DNA of 64,000 nt from Mytilus californianus (lineage: Eukaryota > Mollusca > Bivalvia > Mytilida > Mytilidae). Shown here one piece after another: positions 11,845 through 24,098 of this stretch; positions within the stretch are counted from its first letter, which is position 1, and each line of letters opens with the position of its first letter. Below the pieces are notes generated by a model, which saw only the letters and a program-made list of their open reading frames with translations, was not told the DNA's origin and searched no databases. Where the stretch lies: NCBI RefSeq assembly GCF_021869535.1, contig NW_026262701.1, forward strand, positions 50,719,278-50,783,277. The letters run 5' to 3'. A program made the position numbers and the translations under genes.

Positions 11845-12566
11845 AAAGCGAGACTTGGGCATGCTTTTTCCATAAGCATCAGCTTCAACAATGTATTTGA
11901 TTGTGATAAGTTCAAGTTAAAGAAAACAACTAGTGGTAGGTCAATGATATTTGGTATGCAGTTATATAAGCATTGAAACATCTTATTTCTAAGGAGATTA
12001 TTTTGCTTCTCTCCCTCAGTCATAGTCGAATTAAAACTTTTAATTAGTTTACATGTATAAGTTTGTGATTAGGTCAATTGAAAGGGAACTATAAGTGGTA
12101 TGTCAATGATATTTGGTATACAGATGTATACGCATTGACAAATCTCAGTTCCATAGAGATTCAGCTCCAGCCTCAGTCATGGTTTATTGACAATGTTTTG
12201 CATTATTTACATGTGATTTGTGATTAGATCAGTTTAAGATGAGTGACTAATATCTGATATTTGGTATGCAGTTGTATTGGCATTTGCAAGTCTCATTTTC
12301 ATAGAGATTATTTGGTCCCACTTCCTTGTCATGGTTCATGGACTTTGAAACTTTCAGAGTTGAACAAGGAACCAATTGATAAGTCAATGGTGTTGGGTAT
12401 GCAGTTTTATAAGCATTAGCATTTCCATGGTGTTTTTATTTTGCCCTGAACCGTCAGTCATGGTTCATTGCATAGATAACAAGTTTAAATATTGCAATTT
12501 AATTTCAACATTTGCATTATATACCACCAAAAAACGCAAGACATATCTCTGTGTCAACAGTTTATA
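11845..12566 (-). repeat. GTCTCGC minisatellite element, inverted copy
   Basis: Units of about 160 bp carry the reverse complement of the TCTCCATGGAAATGAG and CATTGAC signatures seen at 43478-44466. It ends at ACATATCTCTGTGTCAAC, the reverse of the left end of those copies. Confidence 0.55.
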
Positions 12567-14339
12567 TTTCCATCTCTTGGTATCTTTCAACATCATGTTT
12601 TGAGTTTTAAATGTCACAGAAACTTCTTTGCTAGTTTAAACAAGACCACACAAATGATACTTACGAATTACATGACAGAAATGTTCATTGGACTTGCTGA
12701 TTACCTGATTGGCTGCAAAAGTCTTTAAATAGATCTAGAACTCTAAAATGATCTAGTTTATATAAAGGCTCATCAGATACAAAATACAGGTATACAGATC
12801 TAGCAGTGGATGCTCCTGATATAAAACTTCATAATCCAGACTGAAGAAGAATGAGTTAATCCATATCTTGTATGCAGTTGCCTTATGGTCTGGTTTAATC
12901 TGGCATATGAACATTATCTTGATTCCATTTTTAAGGGTATGTGTACATTATTTGTTTTCAAATTAATTTGACAATTTTAGCATTACATATAGTGGCAGCT
13001 GAGTGTGAAACAATTTTTTTTTCAAGTCTGCAACATTTTGTCATTGAAGCTGTAGCTTCGTCAACAGTTAACGTCAACGCTCCTTGTAAAATATCGACAA
13101 ATATAATGCCTACCCATGTTAAAATGAGCATAGAGCATGACATGAAGAAATTATTTCTTAAATAACTTTGTCAAAGTTCTCAAATTGTAAAGGGTCTAAA
13201 TTAAAACCAATAGATTTTTTTGATAATTTGCAAAAATAAAGTTAGTCTTGCTTTATTTTTTATTTTTTTTTATAATCCACAAGTTGTGTAAAATTTGTCA
13301 GAATTTGTATAGTTGATAAATGATACCAGGTTTTTACATGTGTGTCCTTATTTAAAATCTGTACTATCTCCTCAAGAGATTTTAATTTTAAGTCAACTTT
13401 GCTATAATTATATAGGCCAGGTGAGCTATTGTCTGTCGTCATAATTTTTTTCTAAAACATCTCCTGTTACCATTGGACCGGCCAATTTCAATCAAACTTG
13501 GCCGTCACATGATTGCTGCCTTCCAATAGATGACCAGTGTTACCCTTTTTTTTTGCGTTTTCAGCAATTATTATAAAAAATATGAAGCAGAACATTAAAA
13601 ATGATGAGCTAAGTAAACTCTTTTGAGGAGTTGTTGACTTGGAATTACAAGTTTTAAATGAATCTGTAAACAGCAAGAATCACTGACGGACCAATCAGCA
13701 CGATGATGATCTAGTAGTTATTCAACGAACAAACTTTTCATTAGTCTCTTTAATATTTATAGTTATTGTCAGGTCTGAACTAATGTTGAATGTGTGTAAT
13801 ATCTGAATTAAGTTCACATAAATTTTTTTATGCACATGTAAACCAGACTGCATGATCATGAGCTAGTATACTCCTTCTGTGTCTTAAGTTTTTACTAAGC
13901 ATATAAGCTCCTTTCAAAAGAGTATGGGATGTACAACATTGTAATCTACTGAAATATTATAAAATTGGTGTTTTAATGTTTTAAATTTCTAGGAATTCTC
14001 CTGCTTTCTTTCTGGTTCCAAGTAAAAATTTACAAAAAGCCAAATGTAATTTTTCAATTGGACTTTTTTTCAGCAAAACTTAAAATGTTTTGTTCTTTTC
14101 CAGAATTCAGAGGTCTATTATTTTTTGCTCTATAAAAGAGATAAATATGTGTCTAAATAGTTTACTTCAGAGTTCTATATCATACTATGATTGTTTTATG
14201 ACTGCGCTAGTGAATTAAATTAAACTCAAAGGTGGCATGTCACTTTGGCTGGTAAATTGTTCAAAGATTTTGTATTACCTTTCAAACCAAATAAAGGTTT
14301 GTCTTGCTTTTGTTGACTAGTTCATATTAAATTTTTTGT

Positions 14340-14543
14340 GTACAACACTTTCGGACCGTCTGGTCCCTGGGTCCCCGGGTACGTTGCAGGTAAACTCGTC
14401 ATAGATGATATTTTAGGTCTTTAGATTAACCCAGAGTTAAGTCCCCTTGACCCGCCATAATACTGTGATTCGTAAATAAAGAAGTGATGTAAAAATATGT
14501 AGCATTCACTAACCAGTGGAGGCATTTACAAAACAACAACACC
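14340..14543 (+). promoter_or_regulatory. Putative promoter/5' UTR of the 422-residue protein gene
   Basis: A short GC-rich patch (TCCCTGGGTCCCCGGG) about 150 bp before the ATG stands out in AT-rich surroundings. GTTGCAGGTAAAC at 14384 could be a 5' UTR splice donor. No TATA box or initiator can be assigned with confidence. Confidence 0.3.
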
Positions 14544-14934
14544 ATGGCATTTGGCTTTAGCATTGCATGTGTGTGTCGACGCCATTTATTTGGTCTGTTT
14601 AAGTTACATCATCACAGGTTTACGTCAAATTATTCGATTAAGGAATGTCTTTCAAAAGTACAAGATTTCCAATTTAGTCCATATCTGTTAAAAAATTGTA
14701 CAATAGGAACATCATTTTCTGAGGCAATCGTCAAACCAGTAGAGTGTGTGGCTGATAAGAACGGGAATTTGAGGAATCCAGAATCTATTCCAGAAGATAT
14801 GATATCTTCATATATATCTTACAGAGTGAATTTCAAAGACTTGTTTGCAGATGGGTTTCGCATGTTAAGCGACAGTGAAAGTCTAGGACGCATGTATCAA
14901 CTTGCTCCACTGTTTCATTTTTTGCGGAAAAAAG
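14544..14934 (+). CDS. Exon 1 of the 422-residue protein
   Basis: It encodes residues 1-130 and the first base of codon 131. The frame runs to CGG AAA AAA G and the donor GTATTT follows. Reading on into the intron gives only nine more codons before a stop. Confidence 0.75.
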
Positions 14935-17900
14935 GTATTTTGAATATAAATCAAAAATTGTGAAGCATAATGGCTTTAATGCATGCACCCTGTATATAGG
15001 CGGGAACAGTATATATATATCTAACATATATATATATATATGTTCCTGATATAGGGCATGAGGAATCCAAGTTAACCCACAATCACGTTCGTCCACATAC
15101 ATGTACCTGTTTGCCCCTTTTGTTTTGTTGTATAAGCGTGTCGTGATATAATATGAAAAATAGGTGTCAATAATATGAAAAATTTGGGAAAGGGTCGATC
15201 AAGCTCAAAATGTATCTGTATCTGTATGAGAATGTTGTGGATACCAATACTGGCTTTAATACAACTGTAGAAAAATCGCCATCGATTTATAGACAGTGCG
15301 TGAGAGCAGTTTTGAAGCTGTATTAACACTCGGTGCGCGCACTACAGTGTCTTCAAGGTGATTCCACTCCGATCACTGTTTTCACAAAAAAGGAGTTTGA
15401 ATATCATGAATATTGTGGTGTTTTGCTCGTTGGAATCTCAAAACACTTTGTGTTGTCCTTCACTTGTTTTTCATATATGTAAACATATATGTTTGTGGAC
15501 ATAATTTACATTTCACTCAAATCACAAGATAACACTTACTGTTGAGGTCGGACCTGGTTGCATGAAATGCACATGTAAATGTACAGTTATATTGTACAAT
15601 TTCCAATAAGACAACCACAAGACACTTAAAGGACGAGGATGTAAACAACTATTAATAGGTTACCAGAAAGCCTTCAGTAATGATCAACATTAATACCTGC
15701 ATATCAAAAATGTCAAATAGTTCAAATTGGATAACAAAGTAACAAACATTGATATAAACCATGTAAACAAACAACAAATAAGGAATACAGCAACCAACCT
15801 CAAACACTGATTTAAAGAGATTTAGAGTATGGACAGTCACCATGGTCACACAAAGAATAAAGTTAAGCATTAAACATCTTAAGAGCTCTCCATCCTTCCC
15901 TTTGATTTAAGACAGCCTGGTGAAGCATAAAAACATATATCGATTCTACATGCATGTCTCCTCTTTTCAAAACAAAACAGACCGGAAATACAAACAAGGC
16001 TTTGTCATTGTTCGTATTTCTGAAGTTAATTATTGTCAGTACAAGGATATGTCATGCTGTTCCAATCTTCCACAGAAGTAGTATGTACATGTACATGTAT
16101 GTTCAAGATCAGATACATTTTTTTCATTTACATAATGGTTTGTTTTATGGTGTTCTTTGGATACATTAAGGTGGAAAAAAAAAATCACATTTGACCAGCT
16201 TCTAGCAAACCTGGATCAAAGGTTTTATTTGAGATAATATTGCCATCACTTGCTGTGCCTTATCATCATAAACCTTAAAAAAACAAAATAACAATTCTCT
16301 TTTTGAAACAAGTTACATGTACATGCATCACGACTTTGAGCAGATTCCAACCAAACTTGACCAGAAACATCCTAAGGGTGTCTTGAAAAAATGTGTCGAT
16401 GGGGATTTTATTATATGCCAATTTACGGGACGTATTATGGTATACCGTTGTCCGTCTGTCCATTAACTCAAAAAAGCTTTAACCAATTTGCATAAAACTT
16501 TGGTGAATTGTTTATATCTATCGACATGAGCTCCCTTTGGTTTTTTATAAATTTTAGATTTTACGTTTCCGAGTTATGGGGTTTTATTCATTAAAAAAAG
16601 GGTGATTTTCCAGTTTTCGGACAATAACTCAAGAATGCTTTCACCAACTTGCAAGAAATTGTGGTGAATTGTTTATATCTATTGACATGAGCTCACTTTC
16701 GATTTTTATAAATTTTAGATTTTACGTTTCTGAGTTACAGGGTTTTATTAAAAAAAAAAGGGGGGGTTTTCCAGTTTTCGGACAAGAACTCAAAATTACT
16801 TTCAGCAGTTCTTATGAAACTTTGGTGAATTGTTTATATCTATTGATGTAAGCTCCCTTAAGAATTTTATAAATTTTACATTTTACATTTCTGAGTTATG
16901 GGGTTTTATTCATTAAAAATAGGGTGATTTTCCAGTTTTCTGACAATAACTCAAAAATGCTGTCAGCAATTCTCATGAAACTTTGGTGAATTGTTTATAT
17001 CTATTGATGTAAGCTCCCTTTTGATTTTCATAAATTTCTAATATGATATTGAGAATTAATTGAACTTTATTTGTTTATAGTCTGACAACAGATTTACTAA
17101 GTATTGTGCAACAGCACAGTGTATTGCACAACAGCAAGAAATCTTTAATTGAATATAAATTCAATTCATATAACCAATTTCAAGTTCTTTGACTACATTT
17201 ATTCAGAAACCTGCAATATGTCAAATATTTAATTACAATCCAAATTCAGACCTGTATCAAGCTTGAATATTGTGTCCATTTTTGCCCCAACAGGGTTGGA
17301 CCTCTGCTGGCATATCCAGCTGCACTCAGCGAAGCAGTTTATTTTTCAAATTGTTTAACCAATGCTTGTTAGCAGAGAATCAATTCTGTTTTCTGCTGTT
17401 AGTGTAGGCTGTAAATTTTTCTTAGAAAAATCGTTCAAAATTGACAACATGGACAAGCTGGATTAAGTTGGTTTTATATGTTTTGAAACTATATCTATTG
17501 GTTTTGTTGTAGGTCCAACATACTTTGTATTACTGCGTCCACCATTTAACTGTGTCAAGCAAAATAATATGTCTACACTTGCCTCCAGTGTACTTCTGAA
17601 ATATCATGCTTCATTCATCCTAATTCCTTTATTTTAGATTACCACGAAAAATGTCTTCGTAAGGCATTACAAGAACTTAGAGACAGGAAAAAATTCACAG
17701 AGTCGCAAATATCCATGTTGCTGGCAATTCATCTTCTGTCACAATTGGTATTTCCAAGTTATGATCCAGGTTCTACAGACACTTCTATACCATTACCATA
17801 TATTATGTCCAACGATGTTCCAGATAAAGTTGTTAGCTGTCCCTGTGGCTGTGGTCGAACAGTTTTTTATGGAAATACAGGAATTGGTAAGTTTGTTTTA

Positions 17901-19581
17901 ACAGTTCGTTATTACGGCTGTATGTCATAGGATTAACTTTTTAATAGAGTGATTTTCATGATATTTTATGCACCTTGACCAAAGGTCTAAATGAAATGAG
18001 CTACATGTGTAGCCATCACTTGGTATGTGTCATCATCTTTCACATCTTCCCTAAAATCACTGGGAAAATCAGTCAAAAATTTTAACCAGCATACTTACAA
18101 TCCATTATGATTTTATATATCTTTTTTATTTTCACTTCATGGCTATAATGAAAATGTGTCAAAAAAATTCTTTACATATTGTTATTTTAATGAGTCAGTT
18201 GATTAGTTGATTGATTGATTGGTTGATTGTTGGTTGCCTTACATCCAGGGGCAGAATAAGTCATTTGAAAGGTGAGGGTGGTCATTTTATAATTACTATA
18301 ACAATGTCCCAACTAAGTTTTAATACTATTTTTTTTAAAAAGTCATCTATATATATATATAATAATCATACATCACTTTGAATTAAAACACGTAATATTT
18401 ATTAAAATATATGTGAAGTTACAATATCTTGTCAATAAGGTTCCATGGGGAGATAATCTTATAATTTATATGAAATATTCTTACTTCCCTTTAAAACTTC
18501 ACTAAAGAATATTTTAGTTTAACAACATGTATGCATTTTACTGAATATTTTGATTTAAAGACAGCTTTGAAGCACATACAGAAAAACAACATTTTAGATG
18601 AGGTAATGGATGGTGACACTTTAATAAAATAAATCTTATCTAATAGACATATTAACACTTGTATGCAAATTTGTCCGCCATTACTTACAATCACACAAGT
18701 ACCCATCAAATTGGACATCACAATTTTAAAAAAGAATTTCCGTTATACAGGTATAGGTGGACAGCAAAACATATAACAAGTCACTGCAGTAAGTTGTATG
18801 CAATTGATAAAATTATTAATGCACGAAATACCCAATACACCTTATATCTTTTCTCATCGGACTCTAAGGAATTCTTCCTGTTTTATGTATGTTTCTGTAA
18901 GGATGTATGATTAAAGAAATTCTTTGATTGGTGTGCTTCTTTATTTGAACAGGAACTACAGCTTTATGGTATGGAAACCCAGACATACTTGTTTTTCCAA
19001 ATGGTGGTATTTGTGGTATTTCAGGTTCCCCAGTAAATGAAATCTCAGAGTTCCATGAATTGGTAGAGGAAGAGGATCAGATAGTTGAGGTAGAAACAGA
19101 ACTTTCATCTCTGCGGCAATCGAAAAGTATTCATCAGTTTTCGGCCCAAGCAATTACTTTTTCGTATTACCAAGCATCAACCCAAGAACAAAACAGCAGC
19201 AACAGTGGTGGCTTAGTATCTCTCATACCAACAATTGCTTTAAGTGAAAAAGGTTTTGATGTATATATGTATGATAGTGTGAATGAAATTTTTTTTAGAA
19301 ATTGCAGTGACCCTCTGCCATTGTGGAATGAACAATTACCAACCAATCATAATGCAACAATCAACATATCGTCTGTTGTCATCCTTTGGATGTTAATTAA
19401 CCATCTTGCGTTGAAGCCAGCAGTCACCCCAGCACATGTTTCTTTGTTTGGAGGATCATCTTCATTAGGAATTGATAAGGAACAGATACATGAGATAAAA
19501 AGGACTATTACAATGTCAAAGCATTTCCCAGTTCCTGATATACAGGAAAAAATAAATCTTACAAAAAAGATAACTGTCTGA
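14544..19581 (+). CDS. Unnamed 422-residue protein, three exons (complete)
   Basis: Exons 14544-14934, 17638-17886 and 18953-19581 join in frame (391, 249 and 629 nt; both junctions are phase 1) to 422 codons plus TGA. The first ATG is preceded by CAACACC, an adequate start context. Residues 1-30 have several Arg and His and no acidic residue, compatible with a mitochondrial presequence. Residues 198-202 are CPCGC, followed by FYGNTGIG. Residues 219-227 are WYGNPDILV, then an acidic stretch with VEVETE (258-263) and QAITFSYYQ (279-287). The order GNPDI, then a VEVE strand, then a Gln/Tyr helix recalls PD-(D/E)XK nuclease folds, but the usual catalytic Lys of (D/E)XK is not seen, so any relation is tentative. 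I do not recognise the family. It could be a mollusc-specific protein. Confidence 0.7.
14935..17637 (+). other. Intron 1 of the 422-residue protein gene
   Basis: It holds a TA-dinucleotide run near 15010-15045, AT-rich DNA, and the TATGCCC minisatellite element at 16409-17345 just before exon 2. The open frames at 15072-15329 and 15652-15870 (reverse) show no coding signature. Confidence 0.6.
16409..17345 (+). repeat. TATGCCC minisatellite element, near-complete
   Basis: A TATGCCAATTTACGGG start is followed by about four units of 150-180 bp, each with TTTGGTGAATTGTTTATATC and CATGAGCTCCCTTT or GTAAGCTCCCTTT. The 3' module (17080-17345) contains GTATTGCACAACAGC, TCAAGCTTGAATATTGTG, GGACCTCTGC and GCGAAGCAGTTTA. 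The same 3' module ends the elements at 20283, 58077, 60292 and 61775. Confidence 0.7.
17638..17886 (+). CDS. Exon 2 of the 422-residue protein
   Basis: Acceptor CCTTTATTTTAG, donor GTAAGT. It encodes residues 131-213, including DYHEKCLRKALQELRDRKK (probably helical) and the CPCGCGRTVFYGN motif. The phases match both neighbours. Confidence 0.75.
18196..18260 (+). repeat. GATTGTTGGTTGC repeat fragment
   Basis: TTGATTGTTGGTTGCCTTAC plus the following CATCCAG matches the segment at 29476-29535. Its reverse complement lies in both cassette duplications (585-645 and 2988-3040). Confidence 0.45.
18650..18745 (+). repeat. ACTTGTATGCAAATTTG repeat
   Basis: ACTTGTATGCAAATTTGTCC with the following GCCATTACTTACAATCACAC recurs nearly unchanged at 54460-54545 in the PFDN2 intron. 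It lies in the intron before exon 3 of the 422-residue protein gene. Confidence 0.55.
18953..19581 (+). CDS. Exon 3 of the 422-residue protein (terminal)
   Basis: The acceptor TTATTTGAACAG is followed by codons for residues 214-422 and TGA at 19579-19581. It is the largest exon, open for 209 codons in AT-rich DNA, which is the strongest evidence that the gene is real. No clear AATAAA signal was found close downstream. Confidence 0.78.
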
Positions 19582-20282
19582 AGTACAGTACATCAAGCAA
19601 GATAGGCTACAACTGTATTTTGCAGAATATCTGAAACTTGTGGACAGAGGGTATATTTCACTCAAATTTCAGTATACCAACACAAAAAGTGAATGCTATT
19701 TTATATTCTGAGTACAGATAATTATTAGTTTTCACATTATATATGTTTTATAACATGTATAATGACGAAGCAGTTAAAAATGTAAAAATAACCTTTTTGT
19801 AAAAAAAGTATTATTACTATTTATTAATTCTTCTATTTAAACAATGTACTATACCTGAGGCCGACCTGGCCCTCCCTTCTTGTCATGTAGCTTGGTGTTG
19901 AGATTCAAGACTATGTTTGATCCAGGTTATGTAAGGAATTTCCTTTTAGATTTTAAAGAGTGGTACAGAGTTACTGTAAGCTTGTTAATGTCACTGCAAG
20001 TTATTATTCATTAACGTATTGTTTACTTATATTCATATTTATTGTTGGAGTATGTCAACAAATTTTGATATGCATTTCTATAGATTTCACTCTGTTACAT
20101 TTGCCTTAAAACAAGGAATTATTTAAATTTGGAATAATTTCGATTTCTGGAAAATTGATAAGAAATATATGATGAAAACTAACATCAATTATTTTTCCCT
20201 CAAGATTTAAGAAATTGTCAATTTACCAAAGAAAAAAATTTGAGGTCACAATTTATTTTGCTAATTCTTTGTACATGTATAT

Positions 20283-20557
20283 AGTCTGAAAACAGATTAA
20301 CTAAGTATTGCGCAACAGCACAGTGTATTGCACAACAGCAAGAAATCTTCAATTGAATATAAATTCAAATAATACAACCAATTTCAAGTTCTTTGACTAC
20401 ATTTATTCTGTGTCAGAAACCTATAATGTGTCAAATATTTAATTACAATCAATCCAGACCTGTATCAAGCTTGAATATTGTGTCCAGTTTTGCCCCAACT
20501 GTTCAGGGTTGGACCTCTGCGGTCATATCCAGCTGCGCTCGGCGAAGCAGTTTATTT
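20283..20557 (+). repeat. 3' module of the TATGCCC/TACGACC elements, solo
   Basis: It runs from GTCTGAAAACAGATTAAC to GCGAAGCAGTTTATT and carries the terminal GACCTCTGCGGTC hairpin (stem GACC/GGTC). It has no minisatellite part, so the module occurs alone. Confidence 0.65.
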
Positions 20558-21370
20558 ATTTAACTGATCTTCTCCCCATAAAATTTTTATAGAAGAAAAT
20601 TTATCAGGGATATATTTCTAAACAGGATGTAGATAAACAAAAAATGTTTTACTGACCATGCTGATCAACCTTTAACTTTTTGGCATAAGGCTATAAATAT
20701 GACAAATAGTTTTTTGTCTAGAGTCATTAACTGTTTGTTGAATTAGACTAAAACAATTTGAGTCTCTTATTTTTTACAACAAAGGATATTTATAAAAAGT
20801 AATAAGTAAATCAAAAATTGAAAAAAAAAACACAAAAAAACAAAAAAACTACAGAACAATATGGAAGGGCAAAAATGGAGTCTTATCTTTGAGAAAAGAT
20901 AACTTTTTTCAGTGATAATTGATTTTCCCCCTCCTGTTTTTGATATCCAATATTCAGGGTTAATTTCATTGTAATGCTGACACAAACATAGAATTGTACA
21001 AGTTTTGCCATATTACCAATAGATACACATATATATTTTTCTTCTCTTTTTGGACGGTAATTATGTAATGTAAAATATTGCAATTTAGAGGTACATATCA
21101 CTAATTATTTTTACATTAAAAAAAAAATTACATTCGTATTTGTATGTATTTTTTGCTCACCTTGACCAAATTTTTATGCAAATTATTACCATCACATGGT
21201 GTCTTTCATCTATCAATCATCATTTGTCTTTGGCACCTCAGACTTGAAAAAAAAATCTCTCCAAAACCACTAGACAGATTTAAACCAACATGTGTAGTGT
21301 CAGTGTAATTGTGATCTAACTTATAGCTTTTCATGATTATTGAACAAGATTGCTATCTTGCATCTATAAA

Positions 21371-21510
21371 TTAAAAAGGAGACGTGGGATGATTGCCAAT
21401 AAGACAACTATTCACCAAAAATCAGAGGATTTAAACAAATATAGGGCACTCTAAGGTCGTCAACAATGAGTTGAAGCCATATGATATTGCAAGCTATAAA
21501 AGGCCGAGGT
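21371..21510 (+). repeat. GCCAATGAGACAACT dispersed repeat
   Basis: A diverged copy (GATTGCCAATAAGACAACTA, then GGTCGTCAACAATGAG). It is the same family as 3617 and 23581. Confidence 0.55.
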
Positions 21511-22489
21511 ATGATATAACATGAATCAACTCAAAGAAGGAAAAACCAACAGTCTGATATATGCTAAAAACAACAAACAAATAACCAATTGGGCAAACAT
21601 CTAGCAACTGCTTGCACTGAATTACAAGCTGCTGACTATGGATATGCACATAAAGAATGTTGCAGGAGTGAACATGTTATATATGCTAGAACATTCCATC
21701 CAAGGATGATATTTTCATAAAAAAATGCATCAAAATCAACTTAATATTCAAACTTTTGGATAAGTGAACCAATTTTTAATTTTCCAATTACCTAGCATTT
21801 CTGGTTTTCACTTGTTTGAAAATGATTTACAGAGAACACTTGCAATTTGTTTGATTAACATGTTTTGATGGAATTATGCCCTTTGAAATCTAAAAAAATT
21901 GTTGAAAGTTCTTGCATTATCATGATTATGTTGGCACATAATGAGCTGACATTTGGTGTGATATCATAAAATGACACTATACAGATTTGTAGGTTATTCC
22001 TTATCTTTGTATTTTGAAGAAGTAAAAAATGTATAAGTATTTATTATAATATCTTACCAGTTGATTCAGTGAAGTCTTTGTATCATATCTTAAAATTATA
22101 CTTTTTGTTTAATCAGTGTACATGATTAAGTGATGGCAAATATTTATGTATTGTTTGTTGAAATCTGAATTGTTGTGGTATGACTCATAATAATGTTATA
22201 TATTTTTTAATGAAAACTGTAGAATCAAATTTGTAGGTTTATTTCTTTTCACAGGACAAAGTGTATAACTAGCCCTTCTAGTCATAATTTCACAGATTTT
22301 AAATTAGATTTACTAGAACCATTGTACATTTTTTATATTAAATCTTCCATAAAATCAATTTGAGGTGTTTCCTTATATTTTTTTAATTTTCATCACTTAA
22401 AACTCGTCTTTCGAACAATTATGTTTCAACTTTTCACACACAGACCTACTAAAATGTCAACCTTAAAGCATGGATAAGGACCACAAAAT

Positions 22490-22578
22490 CACAGGTGCTT
22501 GTCTCAGAAAAAAAATTTCCTATATACCTGCTATATTAAGGTATATAGGAAATTTTTTTTCTTAGACAAGTGCCTGTG
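22490..22578. mobile_element. Short palindromic element (hairpin)
   Basis: Two arms of 40 nt (22490-22529 and 22539-22578) are inverted copies with few mismatches around a 9-nt loop. The arms begin CACAGGTGCTTGTCTCAG and contain a poly-A block with TTTCCTATATACCT. It is probably a tiny foldback/MITE and would fold into a stable stem in RNA. Confidence 0.7.
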
Positions 22579-23193
22579 CACAAAATCTAGATTCAGTTTT
22601 CCTGTCATGAGAAACAAGACCCTAACTGATTGCAATTGCTCATATAACAGGTGATCAAAGTAAGACTCCTAGGAGCCTGACTCATTCACATGGCAATCTA
22701 TTCCTGAATAGCTTAACAAAGAAAAAATTCAGACATAACGAATACCAAGGACCATCCTTAGTATCCCTTCTGTGAAGTTGTTGTAACTATTTTATAGAAA
22801 ATCCACCTGTCTTTTGAGAATTAGGATGTCTTGTCTGTTCTTACATCATGAAGCACAATTTTATCTAAATGTTTTGATGGATTTCAATGAAAATTTACAT
22901 AAAGAGATACTGGTACAGTATATTAAAATTTTCCTTAAATCTGGACAATGTGTCTTTAAGAAATGTATGCCCTGACCTCTGAATATCAAAATATGAAAAA
23001 ATGTAATCCCAAAATCAACAAGCATGAATTGTATGTCAATTGACATAATTCTTGAGGCATCAATAGCATTATCCAAGATCTAGCAGTGGTTGTCCTTTGA
23101 AGCTGTATATCATATTTGTTTTTCGTTTATTGCTTTGTACATAAATCAGACTGTTAGTTTTCTTGTTTGTATTGTTTTGTATTGTAAATGTTA

Positions 23194-23310
23194 ACTTCTA
23201 TGTCATATGGCTGTACAGTAACCTATAAATGTTAACTTCTATGTCATTTGGTCTGTGTTGGAGAGTTGTCTCATTGGCAATCATACCTCATCCTCATTTT
23301 TATATTTAAA
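23194..23310 (-). repeat. GCCAATGAGACAACT dispersed repeat
   Basis: GAGAGTTGTCTCATTGGCAA is an inverted copy of the core. A duplicated TTAACTTCTATGTCAT (23190 and 23231) marks its edge. Confidence 0.55.
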
Positions 23311-23580
23311 GCACAAAACGTTACCAAATTCACTAAAGCAAACTGTCAAAGTAACATAATTCCTCCAGCATCCTATACTTATAACCAAGATATACCTGTT
23401 GTCCAAGATTTATTAATAACTAAGAATTGACCTCAGTGCAAATCTAAACAAGAATCTGACATATGTACACACTGGAGGGCAAGGGAAATCTAAAAGTCCT
23501 TCAACATTTACAGATGGGGAATAAAATTGCTTGTTTCAGTAATACCTGAAGTATGTGAGGTTGAAGTAAATAATATAAAA

Positions 23581-23725
23581 ATAAGGAGATGAGGTATGAT
23601 TGCCAATGAGAGAACTATCCACCAAAGTTCAAATAAAGTGGATGTAAGCAATTATAGGCAACCATACGTCCTTCAACAATGAGAAAAACCCATACAGTAT
23701 AGTCAGCTATAAAAACAATTCAATT
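23581..23725 (+). repeat. GCCAATGAGACAACT dispersed repeat
   Basis: Contains GATTGCCAATGAGAGAACTA, CCACCAAAGTTCAAAT and GTCCTTCAACAATGAG. It is close to the copy at 44466. Confidence 0.6.
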
Positions 23726-23988
23726 GAGAAATTTTGACTCAAAAGTAGTTAAACATATGAGGATACTATGCAAGTAGGAAAGACCTCATAGGACAGAAAA
23801 CAAGAGGATAATTGTGGTCACAAAAGCTACTGAACCAGGGATCTCAGAGGTAAATAAACCATGGAAATTTTAGTAGTCATCACAAATTGATTGATCATTT
23901 CAATTAGCTACTATAAAAAGAAATGATGTTGGACTTGTTTCTCATGTCTTAACAGTATGTTCCTCTTTTTATTTTCAACTATTACCAG

Positions 23989-24098
23989 TTGGACTGTTGG
24001 GACTCATGACAGATGATGTATACAGAGCTGCAACTGCCTACCCTTTCACACCACCTAGATCCACTCCTGCTTTTTATAGACATTCATCTTGTCAATAG
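23989..24098 (+). CDS. Candidate isolated terminal coding exon
   Basis: A pyrimidine-rich tract and CAG acceptor (TTATTTTCAACTATTACCAG) precede a 110-nt frame: 2 nt, then GLLGLMTDDVYRAATAYPF and TPPRSTPAFYRHSSCQ, then TAG at 24096-24098. The composition (Pro, Arg, Thr, Ser, His) is unlike chance frames in this AT-rich DNA. It needs a donor ending in phase 1. Exon 2 of the 422-residue protein gene ends in that phase, so an alternative 3' end of that gene is possible. It could equally belong to an unrecognised gene. Confidence 0.35.

Larger units (their letters stand above)
8560..14543. other. Gene-free interval
   Basis: No coding exon was recognised here. It holds AT-rich single-copy-looking sequence and dispersed repeats at about 10505-10860. 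An inverted copy of the GTCTCGC minisatellite element is at 11845-12566. The short open frame at 12941-13165 shows no codon or family signal. Immediately before 14544 the sequence becomes locally GC-richer (14350-14400), as expected near a transcription start. Confidence 0.5.
19582..23988. other. Gene-free interval with repeats
   Basis: The start is probably 3' UTR of the preceding gene. The interval then holds a 3' module of the TATGCCC element (20283-20557), a CTCACCTTGACCAAA fragment (21160-21320), GCCAATGAGACAACT repeats (21371, 23194, 23581) and a short perfect hairpin at 22490. No exon was recognised up to 23988. The open frames around 20767-21101 are AT-driven. Confidence 0.5.

Noticed and set aside
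12941-13165. 74-codon frame overlapping a 61-codon reverse frame
   Set aside because: Both strands are open over the same stretch, with no splice-site support or recognisable motif. Chance is likely.
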